Assembly (NCBI RefSeq): GCF_001660485.1 | Contig: NZ_CP013979.1 | Span: forward strand, 1,364,001-1,428,000 | Origin: Agromyces aureus | GTDB lineage: Bacteria; Actinomycetota; Actinomycetes; Actinomycetales; Microbacteriaceae | DNA: 64,000 bases | Direction: 5' to 3' | Shown here: positions 44,593-52,864 of the stretch, piece after piece | Layout: every line of letters starts with the position of its first letter | Numbering within the stretch: position 1 is the stretch's first letter | Notes under the pieces: model-generated | Told to the model about the DNA's origin: nothing | Seen by the model: only the letters and a program-made list of their open reading frames with translations | The model's database searches: none | Translations under genes and position numbers: made by a program

Positions 44593-44729
44593 GGGAGACC
44601 AGCCTACTTCGCCGCGCGCGGTGCAACCGCCTCGAACGGTGTCGTCGCCCGTGCCGGCCGGCCGCGGCATTCGCTCGCCGACCTGCGCCGGGGCGGGGCG
44701 GGCGGCGCGACCGGCGACCGGCGACGCGC

Positions 44730-45602
44730 TCAGCGGAAGATGATCGTGCGCGCGCCGTCGAGGAGCACCCGACGCTCGGCGAACCACTTCACGGCCTGGC
44801 TCAGCGTGCGGCTCTCTTCGTCCTGACCGATCGCGACGAGTTCGGACACCGACCGCGAGTGATCGACGCGCACGACGTTCTGCTCGATGATCGGCCCCTC
44901 GTCGAGGTCGCTCGTGACGAAGTGCGCGGTCGCGCCGATGAGCTTCACGCCGCGCGAGTGCGCCTGGCGGTACGGATTCGCGCCCTTGAACCCGGGCAGG
45001 AACGAGTGGTGGATGTTGATGCAGCGACCCGCGAGCGCCGCGCAGAGCTCGGGGGAGAGGATCTGCATGTAGCGCGCGAGCACGACGAGTTCGATGTCAT
45101 GCGCGTCGACCGCCTCGAGCACTCGCGCCTCGAACGCCGCCTTCGCCGCCGGATCGGTCACGGCGGAGGCCTCGAACGGCACGCCGTAGAAGTCGACCAG
45201 GTCGCGCAGGGTGCCGTGGTTCGAGAGCACCAGCGGGATCTCGATCGGCAGCTGCCCGGCGCGCTGGCGGAAGAGCAGGTCGTTGACGCAGTGGCCGGCG
45301 GTCGACGCGAGCACGAGGGTACGCAGCGGGCGGCCGACCTCGTCGAGTTCCCAGGTCATCGCCCAGCGGGCCGTGATCGGCTCGAGCGCGGTCTCGAACT
45401 CGGCGCGCTGCGCGGGCGACTCGATCTGCACGCGCATGAAGAAGCTGCCGGTCTCGGTGCTCGCGAACTGCTGGCTCTCGGTGATGTTGCCCCGAGCCGC
45501 GACGATCGCCCCGCTGATCGCGTGCACGATGCCGGGCGAGTCGACGCAGCTGAGGGTCAGGACCCAGTGGTTCAGGTGTTCGGTCGAGGCATCCGAGGTC
45601 AT
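44730..45602 (-). CDS. purU: Formyltetrahydrofolate deformylase
   Basis: A 290-residue enzyme that hydrolyses 10-formyl-THF to formate and THF and so balances one-carbon pools. An N-terminal ACT domain (WVLTLSCVDSPGIVHAISGAI at 12-32) senses Met/Gly in known members. The formyltransferase-like domain has NIHHSFLPGFKGANPY near 192 and IGATAHFVTSDLDEGPII near 222, carrying the Asn-His-Asp triad as in PurN. The ATG at 45602 is the first start. The upstream sigma-factor fusion gene ends 36 bases before it on the same strand. purN, purH and glyA of the same folate network are also in this window. Confidence 0.95.
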   Translation of the reverse strand: MTSDASTEHLNHWVLTLSCVDSPGIVHAISGAIVAARGNITESQQFASTETGSFFMRVQIESPAQRAEFETALEPITARWAMTWELDEVGRPLRTLVLASTAGHCVNDLLFRQRAGQLPIEIPLVLSNHGTLRDLVDFYGVPFEASAVTDPAAKAAFEARVLEAVDAHDIELVVLARYMQILSPELCAALAGRCINIHHSFLPGFKGANPYRQAHSRGVKLIGATAHFVTSDLDEGPIIEQNVVRVDHSRSVSELVAIGQDEESRTLSQAVKWFAERRVLLDGARTIIFR

Positions 45603-45638
45603 CCGCCCAGCGTACCGGGGCGGCGCAGCGCGCCAGCG

Positions 45639-47513
45639 TCAGTCGATCCGGCTGATGCCGGCCGCCGGACCCGTGCGGTCGTCGACGACGTAGCGCACCG
45701 TGACGTCGACGAACTCCGAGATCAGCGAGAGCAGGAATCCGGATGCCGCGGCGCGGCCGTCGCCGTCGAGCCTGACCTCGCTCGTGAACCAGCCACCGAG
45801 ACTCACCTCGACGACGGCGTTCGCCGCTCCCGAGTACTCGCCCTGCCAGCCGAAGCGTCCACGGGTGAGGGTGAGCTGCGGGCTCGAGAGCTCCACCTCC
45901 ACCAGGGTCGGGTCGGACCGGTTGCCCGCGAGGTCGGTCTGCACGACCGCGAGCGTCGTGACGCCTGCATCCAGCGCGTCGGCGGTGAGCGACCACGCGC
46001 CGTCCGCTGATGCGGTCGCGGTCCAGGTGCGGTCGGCGGTGGAGACGACCACGGTCGCGCCCGGCTCGGCGGAGCCGGAGAGGATCGGGTCGACCCGGCC
46101 GTCGGCGGTGTCGGCGGGCGCGACGGACGGGGGGAGGGCGATCGCGTCGACGGGGTCCACCGGGTCGACCGGGTCGACGGGATCCACGGGATCGACCGGG
46201 TCGGGCGTCGGCTCGGTGACCGGCGGCGGCGAGGCGGGCGGAGCGACGGGGGCCGCGACGGCCGGGGGAGCGGGGGCGACCTCGGGTGCCGTCGTCGGCC
46301 GAGGCGCGGGCTCGGGCGGCGCTTCGGACGGCGACGGCGGCACCGGTGACTCGGTGGCGGGAGCTGCGACCGCGGGTGCCGCCTCGGGCTCTGCCGGCTC
46401 GGCGGCGGCTGCGGCGGCCGGGGGCGCGGGCTGGTCGGGGCTGGAACCGAAGTTCGGGGCGATCACGACGGCTGCGGCGACTGCGGCCGCGGCGAGCGCG
46501 AGCACGCCGATGCCGGTGCCGATCGCGACGCCGCTCACGCCGGCGGCGGCCGCGCCGGCGCCGGCCGCGGTCGCGGCCGAGCCGCCGACGGCTCCGCCCG
46601 CACCCGCACCGGACGCACCGCCTGCCCCGGCCGCGCCGCTGCCGGACGCAGTGCCGCCGCCGGCCGCAGTGCCGCTGCCGGCCGCGGCCGCGCCGCCGGC
46701 GCCGAGCGCGAAGTCGGCCACCGGCACGCCCTGCGAGAGCCACGCGGAGTACGCCGTGGCACCACCGACGCCCGCGACGAGCGGGAGCAGCACGAGTGCG
46801 AGCCTCGACCCCACCTCGCGCGCCTCCGCGGCGATGATCGTGCACTTGGCGCATTCGTCGAGGTGGGCTTCGAGTCTGGCGGTGTCACGGTTGCCGAGCT
46901 TGCCGCGCGCGTAGGTGCCGAGTCGTTCGATGCTCCAGCCGCACTCGGGCTCGGTCTTCGCGTCGCGCAGGTGGGCGCGGATCCAGGCCTGCCGGAGGCC
47001 CTCGCGTGCCCGGTAGGCGAGCGCGGCGGTGCTGTTCGCGCTCATGCCGACGAGCGGGGCGACCTGCTGGGGGGTCATGCCCTCGACCTCGCAGTACCAG
47101 AGCACCTCCTGCCAGCGCGTGGGCAACGAGCGGAACGCGCGTGCGGTGGTCGAACGGTCGAGCGCGTCGAGGGTTGCCGACTCGCTGGTCGCAGGATCCT
47201 CGAAGGACTCCAGCGTCTCGAGGTTGGTCTCCTGGCGTGCACGGCCCCAGCTGGAGGCGGTGTTCCGGATCGTCGTGAACAGGTAGGGCCGGAACGCGCC
47301 CTGCGGCCCGCCGCCCGCGAGGAGCATGTCGTAGATGCGGGTGAACGACTCCGAGACGAGGTCGTCGGGGTCGAGCGAGCTGTACGAGCGCGCGACGGTT
47401 CGGCCCGCGGCCGCATGGCGGTTCCAGAGTTCGCCGTAGGCGGTGCGGTCGCCCTTGCGCACGCGTTCGATGAGGGCGGCGTCGGCGGACGGATCTGCGC
47501 GCAGGCGTGCCAT
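45639..47513 (-). CDS. Single-chain ECF sigma factor / ZAS anti-sigma / membrane / Ig-like fusion
   Basis: A 624-residue multidomain protein. Sigma-70 region 2 covers about 14-90 (DLVSESFTRIYDML) and region 4 about 125-178 (LPTRWQEVLWYCEVEGMTPQQVA). An anti-sigma zinc motif H217-x3-C221-x2-C224 follows. A hydrophobic helix lies at 237-258, a Gly/Ala-rich segment at 268-327, a second hydrophobic helix at 330-351, a Pro/Ala/Glu linker with six PVD-type repeats near 440-460, and a beta-rich Ig-like C-terminal domain from about 475. AGGAGGCGAC precedes the ATG. Sigma, anti-sigma and anchor are normally separate proteins; here release would need cleavage. The two helices would return the Ig-like domain to the cytoplasm unless one does not span. 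Confidence 0.85.
   Translation of the reverse strand: MARLRADPSADAALIERVRKGDRTAYGELWNRHAAAGRTVARSYSSLDPDDLVSESFTRIYDMLLAGGGPQGAFRPYLFTTIRNTASSWGRARQETNLETLESFEDPATSESATLDALDRSTTARAFRSLPTRWQEVLWYCEVEGMTPQQVAPLVGMSANSTAALAYRAREGLRQAWIRAHLRDAKTEPECGWSIERLGTYARGKLGNRDTARLEAHLDECAKCTIIAAEAREVGSRLALVLLPLVAGVGGATAYSAWLSQGVPVADFALGAGGAAAAGSGTAAGGGTASGSGAAGAGGASGAGAGGAVGGSAATAAGAGAAAAGVSGVAIGTGIGVLALAAAAVAAAVVIAPNFGSSPDQPAPPAAAAAAEPAEPEAAPAVAAPATESPVPPSPSEAPPEPAPRPTTAPEVAPAPPAVAAPVAPPASPPPVTEPTPDPVDPVDPVDPVDPVDPVDAIALPPSVAPADTADGRVDPILSGSAEPGATVVVSTADRTWTATASADGAWSLTADALDAGVTTLAVVQTDLAGNRSDPTLVEVELSSPQLTLTRGRFGWQGEYSGAANAVVEVSLGGWFTSEVRLDGDGRAAASGFLLSLISEFVDVTVRYVVDDRTGPAAGISRID
46146..46199 (-). repeat. 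Six tandem 9-base units coding for Pro-Val-Asp
   Basis: Six imperfect 9-base units of the type GTCGACCGG lie head to tail inside the sigma-factor fusion gene and encode a PVD-PVD linker before the Ig-like domain. Differences are confined to third positions, so the peptide repeat is kept while the DNA drifts. Confidence 0.8.
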
Positions 47514-47937
47514 GTCGCCTCCTTCGGGTGCGGGCGGTGTGCGAGTTCGGGTGCGGTGTCGGGCGTACTGCGGTGTGCGGTGTTCGTCTGAGAGACGGGC
47601 GGATCGGCCGATCATGACGCCGATTCAGCATTGGTAGGGCTATTTCACCAGATTTCTTCAGGAACCGCGTCATGAATCCGATGCTGCAGCGTCTCAGAGG
47701 TGAGGGCATCCGAAAGGCGCCCTTGCGGACGATCGGCACGTGGACCCCAACCTCGTGCCGATCGGACGCCAGGATCGGCACGTCGTGGGGGCGATGATCC
47801 GATCGCCTGAGCGGGTCCGGAGGTGAAGGGGAACACACCTGCGGACCCGCTCTCGAAGCGGGCGGCCCGACCTGTGCGGGCCTCGGGCTCGGCCGAGCGG
47901 ATGTCGCAGCCGCCGACTCCTCGGCCGCACGGTCGTC
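47514..47937. other. 424-base region without a convincing gene
   Basis: Short ORFs here lack ribosome-binding sites and have shadow-like composition. The region includes an AT-richer stretch at 47610-47670 that may hold the promoter of the sigma-fusion gene. It also holds three copies of GATCGGCACG: 47731-47740, the inverse at 47754-47763, and 47773-47782, the first two forming a 10-base dyad. A long hairpin near 47830 is listed separately. I see no RNA gene in it. Confidence 0.6.
47811..47850 (-). terminator. Hairpin downstream of the aga-type operon
   Basis: Fifteen-base arms (47811-47825 and 47836-47850; half GCGGGTCCGGAGGTG, one mismatch) around a 10-base loop lie about 90 bases after the nagA stop on the minus strand, a reasonable end for the six-gene operon. 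Confidence 0.55.
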
Positions 47938-49119
47938 TCAGGCGAGTCGGCGCCCGGCGCCCCAGACCTGCTCGACCTCGAGGTCGTCGGAGAGCAGTAC
48001 GGCATCCGCCGCGTAGCCGACCTCGAGGCGCCCGAGGTCGTGCGCGCGCCCGATGGCGGCGGCCGGAACCTCGGTGAGCGCGGCGACCGCGGTCTCGAGC
48101 GGGATGCCGCTCTGCGTGACGGCCCGCTGCAGTGCGACGTCGAGCGTGAGTGTGGAGCCCGCGATCGACCCGCCGTCGACGAGACGGGCGACGCCGTCGA
48201 CCACGTCGACCTCGAGCGAGCCGAGGAGGTAGCGGCCGTCGGCGGAACCGGCCGCGGCCATCGCGTCGGTGATGAGCGCGACGCGACCGGGTGCGCCGGC
48301 GAAGGCCAGTCGCACGACGTCGGGGTGCACGTGCACGCCGTCGTTGATGACCTCGAGCGTGACGTGCGGTGCGTGCATCGCCGCGACGACGGGCCCCGGC
48401 ATCCGATGGTGGATGGGGGGCATCGCGTTGAACGCGTGCGTGAGGAGCGACGCGCCGGCGTCGAACGCCGCGAGCGCGGTGTCGAAGTCGGCACTCGTGT
48501 GGCCGACCGCGACGCGCACGTCGGCGGCGACGAATCGGGCGATCGCGTCGGCGGCGCCCTCGTGCTCGGGGGCGATCGTGATCTGCCGGAGCGTGCCGTC
48601 GGCGGCCTCGAGCAGCCGTTCGACGGAGGCCGCGTCGGCCGCCCGCAGCAGCGCCGGGTCGTGCGCCCCGCGGAATCCGTGGTCGAGGAACGGCCCTTCG
48701 AGGTGCGAGCCGAGCAGTCGCGGGTCGCGGGCGGCCACCTCGGCGATCGTGCGCACGTGCGCGACGAGGTCGTCGATCGAGGCCGTCACGAGCGACAGCA
48801 CGGTGCGCGTGGTGCCGTGCGCGTTGTGCACCGCGAGGATGCGCTCGATGGCCTCGACGCCCTCATCGGCGGCAGCCCCGCCGGCCCCGTGGCAGTGCAG
48901 GTCGATGAACCCCGGCGCGAGCAGCCGCCCCGCGGCATCCGTCACCTGGAACTCGGAGGTGTCGGCACCCGGACCCTCGGCACCCGAACCCTCGGCCCAG
49001 TCGTCGCCCGTGCCGACGGCGGCGATGCGATCGCCCTCGAACCGAACCCACGCGTCGTCGACGATGCCCGTGGAACGCACGAGGCGCGCGGAATGGATGA
49101 CGGTCGTGCCGGTGCTCAC
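47938..49119 (-). CDS. nagA: N-acetylglucosamine/galactosamine-6-phosphate deacetylase
   Basis: A 393-residue amidohydrolase that removes acetate from GlcNAc-6-P or GalNAc-6-P. Metal and catalytic motifs are PGFIDLHCHGAGG near 65, GSHLEGPFLDHGFRGAH near 130, AVGHTSADFD near 195, LTHAFNAMPP near 215 and ITDAMAAAG near 275. The start is GTG at 49119, overlapping the stop of the DeoR gene (GTGA). In this operon (SIS, PfkB, class II aldolase) it would act as AgaA on GalNAc-6-P. As the only deacetylase in the window it may also supply NagB of island 1, so the specificity is open. Confidence 0.93.
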   Translation of the reverse strand: MSTGTTVIHSARLVRSTGIVDDAWVRFEGDRIAAVGTGDDWAEGSGAEGPGADTSEFQVTDAAGRLLAPGFIDLHCHGAGGAAADEGVEAIERILAVHNAHGTTRTVLSLVTASIDDLVAHVRTIAEVAARDPRLLGSHLEGPFLDHGFRGAHDPALLRAADAASVERLLEAADGTLRQITIAPEHEGAADAIARFVAADVRVAVGHTSADFDTALAAFDAGASLLTHAFNAMPPIHHRMPGPVVAAMHAPHVTLEVINDGVHVHPDVVRLAFAGAPGRVALITDAMAAAGSADGRYLLGSLEVDVVDGVARLVDGGSIAGSTLTLDVALQRAVTQSGIPLETAVAALTEVPAAAIGRAHDLGRLEVGYAADAVLLSDDLEVEQVWGAGRRLA

Positions 49120-49904
49120 GAGGCAACGATAACGTCGTAGCCGTGCTCGCTGAGGCGCTGGCGCTGTTCGGGCGTCGCACCCTCGTCGGTGATGACGGTC
49201 GTGAAGAGGCGGCGCGGGCCGATCGCGGCGAACGCGCGCTTGTCGATCTTCGAGGCGTCGGCGACGATGACCGCGTGCGCGGCCCGCGAGGCCATCAGGG
49301 TGTTGACCGCCGCCTCGCGTTCGTCGTGCGACGTCGGTCCGACGATCGGATCGATGCCGTTCACGCCAATGAACGCGAGGTCGAGCGTGACGTTGCCGAG
49401 CACGGCGTCGACGTACGAACCGACGAGCTCGTAGGAGCGCGAGTGCACGACGCCGCCCGTGACGACGGTCTTGATCTGCGGCCGCATCGAGAGCTGCATG
49501 GCGATGTTCAGGGCGTTCGTGACGACCGTGAGGCCCGGGTCGGGCGCCGGCTCCATGATGTCGGCGCGCGCCATCAGGGCGTCGGCGATCGCGGTCGAGG
49601 TCGTGCCGCCGCAGAGCCCGATCACCGCGCCGCGCGGCACGAGTGCGCTCGCGGCCCGCGCGATCGCGGCCTTCGCATCGGGATTCTGCTGGTTCTTGTA
49701 CCGGATCGGCAGGTCGTAAGCGACGGAGTGGGCGACCGCCCCGCCCCGGGTGCGCGTGAGGAGCTGCTGCTGGGCGAGCGCGTCGAGATCCCGGCGAGCC
49801 GTGGCCGGTGACACGCCAAGGCGTTCGACGATCTGCTCGACCTCGACCTGGCTGCTCTCGGCGAGCAGGTCGAGCACGGCGCTGAGACGCTCGGCACGGT
49901 TCAT
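49116..49904 (-). CDS. DeoR-family regulator (AgaR-like)
   Basis: A 262-residue DeoR/GlpR-type regulator. The N-terminal winged HTH at 5-55 reads RLSAVLDLLAESSQVEVEQI with recognition helix SPATARRDLDALAQQ. The C-terminal sensor domain (DeoRC) has GLCGGTTSTAIADAL and TNALNIAMQL, which bind a phosphosugar. Lying inside an operon with PfkB, class II aldolase and SIS genes, it resembles AgaR, GatR or LacR, which respond to tagatose or amino-sugar phosphates. Its start overlaps the aldolase stop (ATGA) and its stop overlaps nagA. Likely targets are in the 53.8-54.1 kb region. Confidence 0.88.
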   Translation of the reverse strand: MNRAERLSAVLDLLAESSQVEVEQIVERLGVSPATARRDLDALAQQQLLTRTRGGAVAHSVAYDLPIRYKNQQNPDAKAAIARAASALVPRGAVIGLCGGTTSTAIADALMARADIMEPAPDPGLTVVTNALNIAMQLSMRPQIKTVVTGGVVHSRSYELVGSYVDAVLGNVTLDLAFIGVNGIDPIVGPTSHDEREAAVNTLMASRAAHAVIVADASKIDKRAFAAIGPRRLFTTVITDEGATPEQRQRLSEHGYDVIVAS

Positions 49905-50755
49905 CCGTTGGGGTCCTTTCCGGCGGATCCGAAGAGCTCGAGGAGACGTGCGGCCTCGCTTGCGACCGCAGTGCGCCCGGCGGCGAGGTACTTCCGCGAG
50001 TCTACGGCCGCGGGGTTCGCGGCGAGGTAGGCGCGGATCGCGTCGGTGAAGCGCGCGTTCAGGTGCGTCGAGACGTTGACCTTCACGAGCCCGGCGCGGA
50101 TGCCGGCGACGAGCAGGTCGTCGGCCACGCCCGACGAGCCGTGCAGCACGAGCGGCACGGGCACGGCGTCGCGCAGGCGACCGATGAGCCCGAGGTCGAT
50201 CGAGGCGACGCGTTCGGTCATCGCGTGCGACGAGCCGACGGCGACCGCGAGGGCGCCGACCCCGGTCTCGTCGACGAATCGCGCGGCCTCGTCGGGATCG
50301 GTGCGCACGCCCGGGGCGTGCGCGCCGTCCTTGCCGCCGATCTCGCCGAGCTCGGCCTCGACGAGCACGCCGGCCGCCGCGGCGTGCGCCACGACGCGGC
50401 GCGTGGTCGCGACGTTCTGATCGAAGGCGAGCGTCGCGCCGTCGTACATGACCGATCCGAATCCCAGGTCGATCGCACGGATCGCGAGGTCGGCGTCTTC
50501 GGCATGGTCGAGGTGCACGGCGACCTGCGCGCTCGACGCCTCGGCCACGGCCAGGGTCGCCGAGGCGATCGGGGTCAGCCCGCCGTGGAACTTCACGCAG
50601 TTCTCGGACAGTTGCAGCACCACCGGGAGCCCGGTCTGCTCGGCCGCGGCGACGAGCGCCTCGGCCGTCTCGAGATGCAGCACGTTGAAGGCGCCGAGGC
50701 CGCGTCGGGCGGCGACCGCCTCGTCGAGCAGGCGTCGGGTGGGGGCGAGCGTCAT
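49901..50755 (-). CDS. Class II aldolase, probably tagatose-1,6-bisphosphate aldolase (KbaY/GatY-like)
   Basis: A 284-residue zinc-dependent class II aldolase that splits ketose bisphosphates into DHAP and glyceraldehyde-3-P. The zinc ligands are in AVHLDHAEDADLAI near residue 80, VEAELGEIGGKDGAH near 130 and PLVLHGSSGVADD near 205. GAFNVLHLETAEALV near 22 is the N-terminal signature and KVNVSTHLN near 228 binds substrate phosphate. The length (about 285) fits the GatY/KbaY subfamily more than the 340-360 residue FbaA type of many actinobacteria. Beside a PfkB kinase and an AgaS-like protein, tagatose-bisphosphate is the best-supported substrate. Confidence 0.88.
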   Translation of the reverse strand: MTLAPTRRLLDEAVAARRGLGAFNVLHLETAEALVAAAEQTGLPVVLQLSENCVKFHGGLTPIASATLAVAEASSAQVAVHLDHAEDADLAIRAIDLGFGSVMYDGATLAFDQNVATTRRVVAHAAAAGVLVEAELGEIGGKDGAHAPGVRTDPDEAARFVDETGVGALAVAVGSSHAMTERVASIDLGLIGRLRDAVPVPLVLHGSSGVADDLLVAGIRAGLVKVNVSTHLNARFTDAIRAYLAANPAAVDSRKYLAAGRTAVASEAARLLELFGSAGKDPNG

Positions 50756-51885
50756 GCGGGATCCTCGGCGGTATGGGGGTCGGCGGCGTGCTGCGGGCGG
50801 TCTTGGTGCGGGGTTCGCTCGGCGGGCTCGGGCTGCTCGGCGTGCTCGGTGGGCTCGGGCTGCGCATCGAGGACCGCGGGCGGCGGATCGACGACGACCT
50901 CGAGCATCAGGGCCTCGTGCTCGGGCGACAGCGATCCCGCGAGCGGCGCGAGCACCGCCGACGCCGACCACGCGACCGCCGTCCGCATGAGCCGGCGGCG
51001 CGCGTCGGCGGCGCGAGGCGCGTCGGCGTCGAACGCGATCGGCTCGGTCAGGGCCGCGGCGATCGCGGCGACGGCGGCGTCACCGGCCCCGGTCGCGTTG
51101 CCGCGCAGGACGCGCGTCAGCCGGGCGCGAACGGGTCGACCCGATTCGGCGCGACTGAACAGCAGGAGCCCCTCGCCGCCGAGCGAGACCACGACGAGCG
51201 TCGCGCCGAACTCGAGCAGCAGGCGCGCACCGGCCTCGGGGTCGGCGAGGCCGGTCGCGGCCGCGAGCTCCTCGCCGTTCGGCTTCAGCGCGTAGGCCCC
51301 GGCCCGCGCGGCCTCGAGCAGGCCCGGACCGCTGGTGTCGACGATCACGCGCGCGCCGGCGGCCCCCATGGCGGTCACGAGGCGCCCGAGCCGCTCGGGC
51401 GTGTAGCCGGGCGGCAGGCTGCCGGAGATCACGACGACCGCCGGCGCATCGGCGTCGGCCGAATCGAGACGAGGAGCGGATGCCGCGGGCCGGCGCTTCC
51501 CGAAGGCGGCGGCGGACGCCGCATCGTCGAGTGCGGCGGCCTCGTCGGACGACAGCGGGGAACCGTGCTCGTTGAGCACGGCGGTGCCGGCGGCATCCGT
51601 TTCGACGATCGCGATGCTTCGGCGCGTCGGGCCCGCGACCGGCACGAGTGCGTGCGGCACGCCGCCGGCGACGAGGTCGGCGGCGAACTCGTGTCCGGTC
51701 GCGCCGCCCGCGGTCGTCACCGCGAGCACGTCGACGCCCTGCTCGTGCAGCACGCGGGCGACGTTGACGCCCTTGCCGCCGGCCCGTGAAGCGCCGGTCG
51801 GCACACGATGCGTTTCGCCGGGCACCAGCCGGTCGACCCGCCAGGTCAGGTCGAGCGCGGGGTTCGGCGTGACGGTGACGATCAC
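50752..51885 (-). CDS. PfkB-family 1-phosphofructokinase / tagatose-6-phosphate kinase
   Basis: A 377-residue PfkB kinase of the hexose-phosphate subfamily (LacC/FruK). It begins IVTVTPNPALDLTWRVDRL; AGGKGVNVARVL near 38 is the first PfkB signature; GNATGAGDAAVAAI near 262 holds the catalytic Asp and anion hole. The C-terminal 50 residues after about 328 are a Pro/Glu/His-rich tail not found in most members. The start is GTG at 51885, overlapping the ROK kinase stop (GTGA), and the stop overlaps the aldolase start (ATGA). In this operon it should phosphorylate tagatose-6-P to the bisphosphate; fructose-1-P is the alternative. Confidence 0.87.
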   Translation of the reverse strand: MIVTVTPNPALDLTWRVDRLVPGETHRVPTGASRAGGKGVNVARVLHEQGVDVLAVTTAGGATGHEFAADLVAGGVPHALVPVAGPTRRSIAIVETDAAGTAVLNEHGSPLSSDEAAALDDAASAAAFGKRRPAASAPRLDSADADAPAVVVISGSLPPGYTPERLGRLVTAMGAAGARVIVDTSGPGLLEAARAGAYALKPNGEELAAATGLADPEAGARLLLEFGATLVVVSLGGEGLLLFSRAESGRPVRARLTRVLRGNATGAGDAAVAAIAAALTEPIAFDADAPRAADARRRLMRTAVAWSASAVLAPLAGSLSPEHEALMLEVVVDPPPAVLDAQPEPTEHAEQPEPAERTPHQDRPQHAADPHTAEDPA

Positions 51886-52862
51886 GAGCCTCCTCCGTCG
51901 GCGATCCGTGCGGTGAACCCGTCGGCGAGGTCGCGGGCCGCGAGCGCCGTGCCGAGCAGGCCGGCGTCGTCGCCGAGGCGCGCGCGGACGAGCTCGGGTC
52001 GGCGATGGAAGCTGAGCCGCGCGTCGAGGCGTTCGCGCAGCGGACCGAACAGGGCGGATCCCGCCTGCGAGAGCCCGCCGCCGATGACGACGGCCTGCGG
52101 CGCGATGGTCGCCGTCAGGCGCGCGATGGAGTCGGCGAGGGCGTCGAGCGCGTCGTTCCAGACGGCGGCGGCGACCGCGTCCCCGGCGGCAGCTGCCGCC
52201 AGCACCTCGCGAGCGCCGTCGACCGCGATCCCGGATGTCGCGGTGTACCGCCTGGCGATCGCGCCGGCCGAGGCGATGGTCTCGAGGCATCCGATCGCAC
52301 CGCAGGCGCACCGATCGCCGTGCGGGTCGGCGAGCGAGTGCCCGATCTCGCCCGCGAACCCGCCGCCGACGAGCGGCCGGCCCCCGAGCAGGATGGAGCC
52401 GGCGATGCCCGTGCCGATGGCCAGCACGACCACGTCGTCGTACCCGCGCGCGGCACCGAGGCGGCGTTCGGCGTCGCCGGCCGCCCGCACGTCGTGGCCG
52501 AACGCGACCGGAAGCCCGAGCGCGCGCTCGCCGAGGGCGCGGATCGGCGCGTCGCGCCATCCGAAGTTCGAGGCGAAGACGCCGATGCCGTCGGCCTCGT
52601 CGACGATGCCCGGAACGCTGATGCCGACGGCGACCGGATCGAGCCCCGGTCGTTCGGCGAGGTGGGCCAGGGCGAGCTCGGCGAGCGAGCTCACGACCGA
52701 GGCCGCGGGATCGGCCGGATCGATGGGCGTCGTCGTGCGGCGGAGGCCGAGCACGCGCCCGGCGCGGTCGATCAGCGCCGACTTCGTGTCGGTGCCGCCC
52801 ACGTCGAACGCGAGCACCGCGGCGCCCGGTCCGAGCGCGGGGGAGAGCTCGTCGGCGGCCAT
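51882..52862 (-). CDS. ROK-family sugar kinase (GalNAc kinase candidate)
   Basis: A 326-residue ROK kinase without HTH. The phosphate loop AFDVGGTDTKSALID is near residue 18, the catalytic Asp in AFGHDVRAAGDAE near 120, GGGFAGEIGHSLADP near 165 and the zinc motif CACGAIGCLETIASAGA near 180. Known AgaK enzymes that phosphorylate GalNAc at C6 are ROK proteins, and the neighbours match an aga operon, so GalNAc is the inferred substrate; GlcNAc or glucose are alternatives. It starts 2 bases after the SIS gene stop and its TGA overlaps the PfkB GTG. Confidence 0.87.
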   Translation of the reverse strand: MAADELSPALGPGAAVLAFDVGGTDTKSALIDRAGRVLGLRRTTTPIDPADPAASVVSSLAELALAHLAERPGLDPVAVGISVPGIVDEADGIGVFASNFGWRDAPIRALGERALGLPVAFGHDVRAAGDAERRLGAARGYDDVVVLAIGTGIAGSILLGGRPLVGGGFAGEIGHSLADPHGDRCACGAIGCLETIASAGAIARRYTATSGIAVDGAREVLAAAAAGDAVAAAVWNDALDALADSIARLTATIAPQAVVIGGGLSQAGSALFGPLRERLDARLSFHRRPELVRARLGDDAGLLGTALAARDLADGFTARIADGGGS

Positions 52863-52864
52863 GA

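Noticed and set aside
46146..46199. The 9-base tandem units as a CRISPR or VNTR locus
   Set aside because: They are contiguous, in frame and code for a Pro-Val-Asp linker; there are no spacers and no cas genes.
47645..47836. A 63-codon minus-strand ORF in the 47.5-47.9 kb gap
   Set aside because: No Shine-Dalgarno, no family similarity that I recognise, and it overlaps inverted repeats.
51882..52862. The ROK protein at 51.9-52.9 kb as a transcriptional regulator
   Set aside because: It has no N-terminal HTH and keeps the kinase phosphate loop (DVGGTDTK) and catalytic Asp, so it is an enzyme.
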